Shown here piece by piece: positions 5,794 to 10,775 of a stretch of DNA of 10,775 bases. The stretch is from Salinirussus sp. (GTDB taxonomy: Archaea; Halobacteriota; Halobacteria; Halobacteriales; Haloarculaceae). Every line of letters begins with the position of its first letter. Within the stretch, counting starts at the first letter, position 1. Both the position numbers and the translations under genes were made by a program. Below the pieces are notes generated by a model. It saw only the letters and a program-made list of their open reading frames with translations. It did not search any database and had not been told where the DNA came from. The stretch spans positions 1 through 10,775 of the forward strand of contig JAQCNN010000154.1 in the NCBI GenBank assembly GCA_028275005.1, in the 5' to 3' direction.

Positions 5794-5973
5794 GCCCAAA
5801 CTCGACACGGGCCGGCGGGCCGACCGTGGAGCTGTGCCCCCGTCGAACGGCGTACATACCACCGAACGTATGTTTCTGTCCGGCAGTATCGAACCGGTGA
5901 GTCTCCTGCCAAAAGACTTGAGAGGGTAGGAATCGAAGCGTACGACGAGACGAGAGTCGTGTTGTCCCTGACT
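5794..5973. other. Spacer between the GIY-YIG gene and the histidine kinase gene
   Basis: A 180-base non-coding stretch, the longest same-strand gap in the window. It contains an inverted repeat (5854-5873), an AT-richer patch just after it (TATGTTTCTG, 5869-5878) and an AAAAGACTTGAG patch (5911-5922). It also has a small stem, ACGAC (5942-5946) with GTCGT (5956-5960), just before the kinase start. There is no clear TATA box at -27 from the ATG at 5974, so the kinase mRNA probably has a 5' leader, unlike most genes here. A minus-strand open frame across this region (5703-5999) looks like a shadow. Confidence 0.55.
5854..5873. promoter_or_regulatory. ACATAC-N8-GTATGT inverted repeat upstream of the histidine kinase
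   Basis: ACATAC (5854-5859) and GTATGT (5868-5873) are exact reverse complements with an 8-base spacer, giving a 14-base centre-to-centre spacing suited to a dimeric helix-turn-helix regulator. It sits about 100 bases before the kinase ATG. It may be an operator or part of the promoter. No known haloarchaeal regulator motif is recognised. Confidence 0.35.
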
Positions 5974-7596
5974 ATGAGTGTCATATTAGCGATATTCAAC
6001 TCCTCGCTGGGCTACGAGTTACTGTTCGGTGCCGCCGCGCTTGCCTGCTTCGCGACGGCGACTCGGGCCTGGCAGATCGAGGACACGGACCTCCGCCGGA
6101 GCCTGCTAGCGCTGCTGGTCGCCAGCGGCGGCTGGTCGGCCTCCCACGTCGGGATGTTCCTCCTCCCGATGCCCTTTGGGGAGGTCAGCTATCTCTTCGG
6201 GCTCATTCTCGGGTTCGGTACGGTCTGGGCGTGGCTGTACTTCGCCTCCGCGTACACCGGCCGGACCTACCACCGTGAGCCGGCCTTCCAGTGGTTCGCC
6301 GGCGCCATCTACCTCGCCGTCGTGGTGATAAAGGTAACAAACCCGTTACACCACCTCTACTTCGAGACGACCTTCGTGACCGACCCGTTTCCCCACCTCA
6401 CAATCCAGCAAGGGGTGTTCCACTGGGGGGTCACGGGCTTTTCATACGCGCTGGCCGCGGCGGGCATCTTCATGCTGCTCGACCTGTTTGCCTCCTCGGA
6501 CTACGACACCTGGCCGCTTGCGGTGCTGGCAGGGCTGACGGGACTCCCGGTCGCGCTTGACATCATCGGCTACGCGACCCCGCTTCTGGTCGATATCATC
6601 TACGCCCCGATCGGCGTCGGCGGCTTTGCCATCGGCGTCCTGTTGCTGTTCCGGGACCGCTTTCTCGCGGTGAAGGCCACCGGCGGGGTCAGTGACCCGC
6701 TGGTCTTTCTGGACGACGACGCCCGGATACGGGACTACAACGAGCCCGCCGGCGACCTCTTTCCCGCGCTGACGGCCGGGGCCCCCCTCGACGATGTCAT
6801 CCCCGGGGCGACCGATGCGGCCGCCGCCGACCAGGTGCTCGAACTCGAGGTGGCCGACGAGCGGCGATACTTCGTGGTCTCGAACAGCGTCTTCGAGGTC
6901 GGGCAGAACCGGGTCGGCCAGGTGGTCCTCTTCTCGGACGTGACCGACTCCGAACAGCAACGCCGCGAACTCGCCCGCCACAACCGCCAGCTCGAGGACT
7001 TCGCCGGCGCGATGACCCACGAACTCCGCAACTCCCTGCAGATCATCGACTGGAACGTCCAGGCTGCCGCCGAGACCGTCGACCTCGACTTCGAGCGGCG
7101 TGACCCCCTCGAGACGGCGACCGGCGCCACCGACCGGATGGGCGACCTCGTCGACGACTTCACCGTGCTCGCCCGGCACGGCCAGACCGTCGAGGACCTG
7201 GTCGCGGTCGACCTCCGGACGACCGTCGCCGACGCCCGCGGGAACGCCGACACCGATGTCTCGGTCACCGTCGCCGACGACGCCACCCTCAAGGCCGAAT
7301 CCCGCCGGCTCAGGGCCCTGTTCGCCAGTGCCTTCGAGTTCGCCGACCGTAACGGCGGGACCGAGGTCACCGTCGAGGTGACCCACGACGGGTTCGCGCT
7401 CGCCGACGACGGTAACCCACCGCTCGAACCCGTCGAAAAGTACTTCGAGTACGACGAGGCCGTCCCGGACGCCGAGGCGGGGATGAAACTGCCAAACGTC
7501 CGGTCGCTGGCGAACGTCCACGGCTGGGAGGTGGCTATCGACACCGACTACCAGGACGGCGTCCGGGTCGTGGTCTCCGGCGTCCGGCTGGTGTGA
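5974..7596 (+). CDS. 7TM sensor histidine kinase homologue with a degenerate ATP-binding domain
   Basis: A 540-residue protein from the ATG at 5974; an in-frame GTG at 5959 would add five residues. Residues 8-228 carry seven hydrophobic segments with SGGWSASHVG (51-60) and a YTGR turn (94-97), matching the haloarchaeal/bacterial histidine kinase N-terminal 7TM region. A PAS-like domain spans about 238-325, ending VVLFSDVTDSE. The dimerisation helix has an H-box MTHELRN at 347-353, with His349 as the expected phosphorylation site. The C-terminal part (about 410-540) looks like a HATPase domain in order and length, but key residues are lost: N-box positions read ASAFEFADRNG (451-461) without the usual Asn pair, the G1 box is DDGNPP (478-483) instead of DxGxG, and the G2 loop is AGMKLP (502-507) instead of GTGLGL. 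ATP binding is therefore doubtful. No response regulator gene is adjacent, as is common in haloarchaea. Confidence 0.88.
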   Translation: MSVILAIFNSSLGYELLFGAAALACFATATRAWQIEDTDLRRSLLALLVASGGWSASHVGMFLLPMPFGEVSYLFGLILGFGTVWAWLYFASAYTGRTYHREPAFQWFAGAIYLAVVVIKVTNPLHHLYFETTFVTDPFPHLTIQQGVFHWGVTGFSYALAAAGIFMLLDLFASSDYDTWPLAVLAGLTGLPVALDIIGYATPLLVDIIYAPIGVGGFAIGVLLLFRDRFLAVKATGGVSDPLVFLDDDARIRDYNEPAGDLFPALTAGAPLDDVIPGATDAAAADQVLELEVADERRYFVVSNSVFEVGQNRVGQVVLFSDVTDSEQQRRELARHNRQLEDFAGAMTHELRNSLQIIDWNVQAAAETVDLDFERRDPLETATGATDRMGDLVDDFTVLARHGQTVEDLVAVDLRTTVADARGNADTDVSVTVADDATLKAESRRLRALFASAFEFADRNGGTEVTVEVTHDGFALADDGNPPLEPVEKYFEYDEAVPDAEAGMKLPNVRSLANVHGWEVAIDTDYQDGVRVVVSGVRLV

Positions 7597-7618
7597 GCCG
7601 CGGCACAGCCCCCACACA

Positions 7619-7639
7619 CCGGCGCCACGCCGGCTTTTT
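7619..7639 (+). terminator. Hairpin plus T5 tract after the histidine kinase gene
   Basis: CCGGCG (7619-7624) and CGCCGG (7628-7633) form a perfect 6-bp stem with a CCA loop, followed after one C by TTTTT (7635-7639). This is a neat intrinsic-type terminator 22 bases after the kinase stop. The same T5 tract is the best candidate TATA element for the next gene. Confidence 0.5.
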
Positions 7640-7640
7640 G
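7635..7640 (+). promoter_or_regulatory. TATA-like box for the peroxiredoxin gene
   Basis: TTTTTG at -29 to -24 from the ATG at 7664, the correct spacing for a leaderless transcript. It is flanked on both sides by GCCGGC (7629-7634 and 7640-7645), so the T5 tract lies in the centre of an inverted repeat. Confidence 0.5.
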
Positions 7641-7663
7641 CCGGCCGGCGGTGAACTGTCAGT

Positions 7664-8122
7664 ATGGTACTCGACCCGGGTGACCCGGCCCCCGACATCA
7701 GCGCACCGACACAGGACGACACGGTCCTCGCCCCCGACTTTGCGTCGCCGACTGTCGTCGCGTTCTACCCCGAGGACGGCTCTCCGGGGTGCACGACCGA
7801 ACTCGAACAGTTCACCCGCGAGCGCGAGGTCTACGAGGAGGCCGGCGTAACTGTCTACGGCGTCTCCGTCGACAGTGTCGACTCCCACCGGGAGTTCGCC
7901 GCCGAGACGGGCGTCGACTTCGACCTGCTCGCCGACCCCGACGGCGACCTCGCAGACGCCTTCGGCGTCGAGCGCACGGCACCCGGTGACCGGACCCCGC
8001 GGACGACGTTCGTCCTCGCCGACGGCCAGGTCCACCGCGTGTACACCGGGGTGGCCCCGGACGGACACGCACGGGGGCTGCTCATGGACCTGCTGGAGGA
8101 CGGCCTGGTCACCCTCGAATGA
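7664..8122 (+). CDS. Peroxiredoxin, PrxQ/Bcp-like, with a single cysteine
   Basis: A 152-residue thioredoxin-fold peroxidase, close to the usual PrxQ/Bcp length. The active site reads FYPEDGSPGCTTE (34-46): Pro36, Ser40 in place of the common Thr, and peroxidatic Cys43. The conserved active-site Arg is Arg113 in TPRTTF (111-116). Cys43 is the only cysteine in the protein: the position five residues on, where many PrxQ proteins have the resolving Cys, is Glu48. It should therefore work by a 1-Cys mechanism, being reduced by an outside thiol. The expected role is reduction of hydrogen peroxide and organic hydroperoxides in the cytosol; there is no signal peptide. The ATG at 7664 is supported by a TTTTTG box at -29 to -24. 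The gene converges on leuS with 14 bases between stops. Confidence 0.92.
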   Translation: MVLDPGDPAPDISAPTQDDTVLAPDFASPTVVAFYPEDGSPGCTTELEQFTREREVYEEAGVTVYGVSVDSVDSHREFAAETGVDFDLLADPDGDLADAFGVERTAPGDRTPRTTFVLADGQVHRVYTGVAPDGHARGLLMDLLEDGLVTLE

Positions 8123-8136
8123 GGACTGAGGGGTGG

Positions 8137-10775
8137 TCAGGACCGGATATCGATCGCCGGCCGACCCGGCTCGGCGTCGCTCGCGAGTTCTTCGTGGTCC
8201 TCGGCCCCGTGGACGACCACCTCGGCGCCGAACTCCCGCTCGACCAGCCAGGCCGCCCGCTCCAGCGCCGCCCGCTCCCGGTCCGGGTCGAGGTGCTCGT
8301 CGACTCGGCCGCTCCCGGCCAGCGTCTTTGCGAAGTCGGCGGCGGCCTCGCCGCGCTCGCGGAGGGTCTCGTCGGCCATCACCGACCCGACGACGTCGTC
8401 GGCGTCCCGCGCGAGGTCGGCCGCGCGGTGTTTCCACGCCGGCGAGACGGCGATGTCGACCCGCTCGGGGTCGGTGATGTCGGCCACGTCGACGATATCC
8501 CGAACATCCTCGCGGGTGTTCTCGACCAGGCGGCGTTCGAGGCCGTAGTCGGCCGGGGGCGACCCCGTCGGCCACGCCGCCTCGGCGACCAGCCCCTCGC
8601 CGCCCAGGAGCTCCCACAGCTCCTCTGCGACGTGGGGTGCGATTGGGGCGAGTAGCTTTGTCGTCGTCTCCAGCGCCTCGGCAACGGTGTCCCCGTCGGC
8701 CGCCGTCGCGTCGCGGTACTGGCGCAGGAGTGAGACCAGCTCCCGGACCGCCTGCAGCGCGTGGTTGAACCGGAACTGCTCGAACTCCTCGGTCGCCGTG
8801 GCGGCGGTCGCCGCGGTCTCCCGGGCGACGTACTCCGCGATGGGCTCCGTGGCCGCGCCCTCGTCACCGTCCTCGGTCACCCTCCCCCCCATCTCGCCCT
8901 CGGCGAAGGCCCGGGTCAGCCGGTAGACGTTCTGGAGGAACTGGTGGGCCGAGCGGGCGCCCTCCTCGGTCCAGTCGAAGTCCTTCTCGGGCTGGGCGGC
9001 GTTCATCATGAACAGCCGGGCGGTGTCGGCGCCGTACTCCTCGACGAAGGGTCGCGGCGAGACGACGTTCCCCGAGGAGGAGCTCATCGCCGTGCCACCC
9101 TTGCGGACCATCCCCTGTGTGAGGAGGTTCTCGAAGGGCTCCTCGACACCCTCCAGCACGTCCAGGTCCGCGAGCACCTTCGTGAAAAACCGGGAGTAGA
9201 TGAGGTGCATCGTCGCGTGCTCGATGCCGCCGACGTACTGGTCGACGGGCATCCAGTCACCCGCCTGCCCGGTGTCGAAGGGGGCGTCCCCGAGGTCCGG
9301 CGAGACGTACCGCAGGAAGTACCACGAGGAGTCGACGAAGGTGTCCATCGTGTCCGTCTCCCGCTCGGCGGGGCCGCCACAGTCCGGACAGGTGGTCTCC
9401 TTCCACTCCGTGGCGGCGTCCAGCGGGTTCCCGGCCGTCTGGATGAACTCCGGCAGCTCCACGGGTAGCTCCTCGTCGGGCACCGAGACGTACCCACAGT
9501 CCGGACACTCCACCAGCGGGATCGGTGTCCCCCAGTACCGTTGCCGGGAGATACACCAGTCCTGCAGGCTGTGGACCGTTCGCTCCTCGCCGTCGAGGTC
9601 CTCGACGAACCGGTCGCGGGCCTCGGCGCTTTCCAGGCCGTTGTACTCGCCGCTGTTGACGACCACCCCGTCCTCGGTGTACGCCGCCTCCTGAACGTCG
9701 ACCTCCTCGGGGTCGACGTCGGCCTCGGGTTCGGGTTCGACGACCTGCGTGATTTCGATGTCGTGTTCCTCGGCGAAGGCGTGGTCCCGGTCGTCGTGGG
9801 CAGGCACCGCATAGAGCGCGCCGGTCCCGATGTCCTCGAGGACGTAGTCGGCAACGTAGACGGGGACCTCCTCGCCGGTCGCGGGGTTGGTGGCGTACTC
9901 GCCGGTAAAGACCCCGGAGGTCTGGGGGAGCTCCGCCTCGGTGTGCTCGGCGCGGTGAACGTACTCCGCGACGTCCTCGTCGTCCTCGGCGAGTCGCTGG
10001 GCCACCTCGTGACCGGGTGCGAGTGCGAAGTAGGTGGCCCCGTGGATCGTGTCGAGGCGGGTGGTGAAGATGTCCACCTCGTCGCCGGTCGTGAGCTCGA
10101 ACCCGACGCTTGCCCCCTCCTGCTTGCCGATCCAGTTGCGCTGCATCTCCCGGACGTTCTCCGGCCAGCCGTCCATGTCGTCCAGGGCGTCGTAGAGTTC
10201 GTCGGCGTAGTCGGTGGTCCTAAAGAACCACTGGTCGAGCTCCCGGCGCTCGATGGGCGTGTCACACCGCCAGCAGCGCTCCTCGTCACCCTCGACCTGC
10301 TCGTCGGCCAGCACCGTCTCGCAGTCCGGACACCAGTTCAGCTCGGTGGCCTCCCGCTCGACGAGCCCCGCCTCGCGGAACCGGTTGAAAAACCACTGGT
10401 TCCACCGGAAGTAGTCGGGCTCGCAGGTGGTCACCTCCCGCTCCCAGTCGAAGCCGAGCCCCATCAGCTCCATCTGGTCTTTGATATTCTGAATGCAGTC
10501 CATCGTCCACCCGCGAGGGTCGACGTCGCGCTCGTTGGCGGCGTTTTCGGCCGGCAGGCCAAACGAGTCCCACCCCATCGGGTGGAGCACCGACTCCCCC
10601 TGCATCCGCTTGTAGCGGGCGTAGGCGTCGGTGATCGTGTAGTTGCGGACGTGACCCATGTGCATCTCCCCGGAGGGGTAGGGGAACATCGCCAGGACGT
10701 ACGCGGGGTCCTCGGCGTCGTCCTCGATGTGGAACACCTCCTCGTCGTCCCAGACGCGCTGCCACTTGGACTCGA
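8137..10775 (-). CDS. leuS: Leucyl-tRNA synthetase, 5' end missing; bacterial-type body with archaeal-looking C-terminus
   Basis: 878 residues are visible; the frame stays open to the right edge (first full codon at 10771-10773) and begins ESKWQRVW, typical of the first 15 or so residues of LeuRS, so very few are missing. A GTG at 10735-10737 is internal and not the start. Class I landmarks, numbered from the first visible residue: FPYPSG then HMGH at 38-41 (HIGH motif), a four-Cys zinc site (148, 151, 167, 170), the CP1 editing domain with TTRLDT (about 237-242) and VPAHDDRD (323-330), and a second CxxC pair set (423/426, 462/465). Where KMSKS is expected the sequence is AMSSS (bases 9076-9090). 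The FPYPSG and HMGHVRNY forms are bacterial-type, whereas the end of the protein (PGRPAIDI, last 10 residues) resembles archaeal LeuRS. Such chimeras are known in haloarchaea, for example Natrialba magadii, which has two LeuRS enzymes. Confidence 0.96.
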   Translation of the reverse strand, partial: ESKWQRVWDDEEVFHIEDDAEDPAYVLAMFPYPSGEMHMGHVRNYTITDAYARYKRMQGESVLHPMGWDSFGLPAENAANERDVDPRGWTMDCIQNIKDQMELMGLGFDWEREVTTCEPDYFRWNQWFFNRFREAGLVEREATELNWCPDCETVLADEQVEGDEERCWRCDTPIERRELDQWFFRTTDYADELYDALDDMDGWPENVREMQRNWIGKQEGASVGFELTTGDEVDIFTTRLDTIHGATYFALAPGHEVAQRLAEDDEDVAEYVHRAEHTEAELPQTSGVFTGEYATNPATGEEVPVYVADYVLEDIGTGALYAVPAHDDRDHAFAEEHDIEITQVVEPEPEADVDPEEVDVQEAAYTEDGVVVNSGEYNGLESAEARDRFVEDLDGEERTVHSLQDWCISRQRYWGTPIPLVECPDCGYVSVPDEELPVELPEFIQTAGNPLDAATEWKETTCPDCGGPAERETDTMDTFVDSSWYFLRYVSPDLGDAPFDTGQAGDWMPVDQYVGGIEHATMHLIYSRFFTKVLADLDVLEGVEEPFENLLTQGMVRKGGTAMSSSSGNVVSPRPFVEEYGADTARLFMMNAAQPEKDFDWTEEGARSAHQFLQNVYRLTRAFAEGEMGGRVTEDGDEGAATEPIAEYVARETAATAATATEEFEQFRFNHALQAVRELVSLLRQYRDATAADGDTVAEALETTTKLLAPIAPHVAEELWELLGGEGLVAEAAWPTGSPPADYGLERRLVENTREDVRDIVDVADITDPERVDIAVSPAWKHRAADLARDADDVVGSVMADETLRERGEAAADFAKTLAGSGRVDEHLDPDRERAALERAAWLVEREFGAEVVVHGAEDHEELASDAEPGRPAIDIRS

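Noticed and set aside
4501..5862. 453-residue open frame on the minus strand opposite pheA and the GIY-YIG gene
   Set aside because: It is antisense to two clearly recognised genes, and its Gly/Val/Arg-rich translation shows no family motif. It arises from codon bias in high-GC DNA.
5703..5999. 98-residue minus-strand open frame across the spacer before the histidine kinase
   Set aside because: It overlaps both the GIY-YIG gene end and the kinase start, is rich in Arg and Ser, and has no recognisable family.
6442..7722. 426-residue minus-strand open frame opposite the histidine kinase gene
   Set aside because: It is a shadow of the kinase frame with no recognisable domain, and it runs through the terminator/promoter region.
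10735..10737. GTG as a possible leuS start
   Set aside because: The frame continues upstream to the window edge with residues typical of the LeuRS N-terminus (KWQRVW), so this codon is an internal Val.
1..10775. Mobile element, CRISPR array, toxin-antitoxin or defence island
   Set aside because: No transposase, integrase, regularly spaced repeats, tRNA-linked attachment site or defence-type gene is visible. The lone GIY-YIG protein is a common housekeeping type.

Overview
The window is ordinary chromosomal DNA of a halophilic archaeon (class Halobacteria). Evidence: very high GC, strongly acidic proteins rich in Asp and Glu, an archaeal aIF1 gene, haloarchaea-only families (a DUF5518-like membrane protein, a 7TM histidine kinase), and AT-rich TATA-like boxes centred about 26-28 bases before start codons with almost no ribosome binding sites, which fits leaderless transcription. 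The genus cannot be fixed from the sequence.

Layout, left to right. Bases 1-169 are the 3' end of the aIF1 (SUI1) gene on the plus strand. Bases 170-432 are non-coding and hold several GC-rich hairpins with T-tracts facing both ways. Two ribosome-associated GTPases follow on the minus strand: EngB (433-1050) and a NOG1-type GTPase (1107-2084). A small glycine-rich membrane protein (2183-2548, plus) is divergent from NOG1 and stops 3 bases from the convergent hisE (2552-2872, minus). pdxT (2922-3515, minus) lies upstream of hisE and is divergent from a PrsW-type intramembrane protease gene (3618-4652, plus). Next on the plus strand come pheA (4726-5544), a small GIY-YIG protein that starts 6 bases after pheA (5551-5793), a 180-base spacer with an inverted repeat, a 7TM histidine kinase (5974-7596) and a PrxQ/Bcp-like peroxiredoxin (7664-8122). 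leuS fills the rest on the minus strand (8137-10775) and runs off the right edge a few residues short of its start.

The genes are mostly housekeeping: translation (aIF1, LeuRS), ribosome assembly GTPases (EngB, NOG1), amino acid and cofactor synthesis (HisE, PheA, PdxT), redox defence and sensing. They do not form one pathway. Most appear to be transcribed singly; the likely co-transcribed pairs are pheA with the GIY-YIG gene and perhaps pdxT with hisE.

I found no convincing new system, mobile element, CRISPR array, tRNA or rRNA. The points worth a second look are changes inside known families: LeuRS with AMSSS in place of KMSKS and an archaeal-looking C-terminus on a bacterial-looking body; a histidine kinase that keeps its H-box His but has lost the N-box and G-box residues; a NOG1 GTPase with a degenerate G4 motif; a peroxiredoxin with one cysteine; and a T-tract that seems to serve both as the kinase terminator and the peroxiredoxin promoter.
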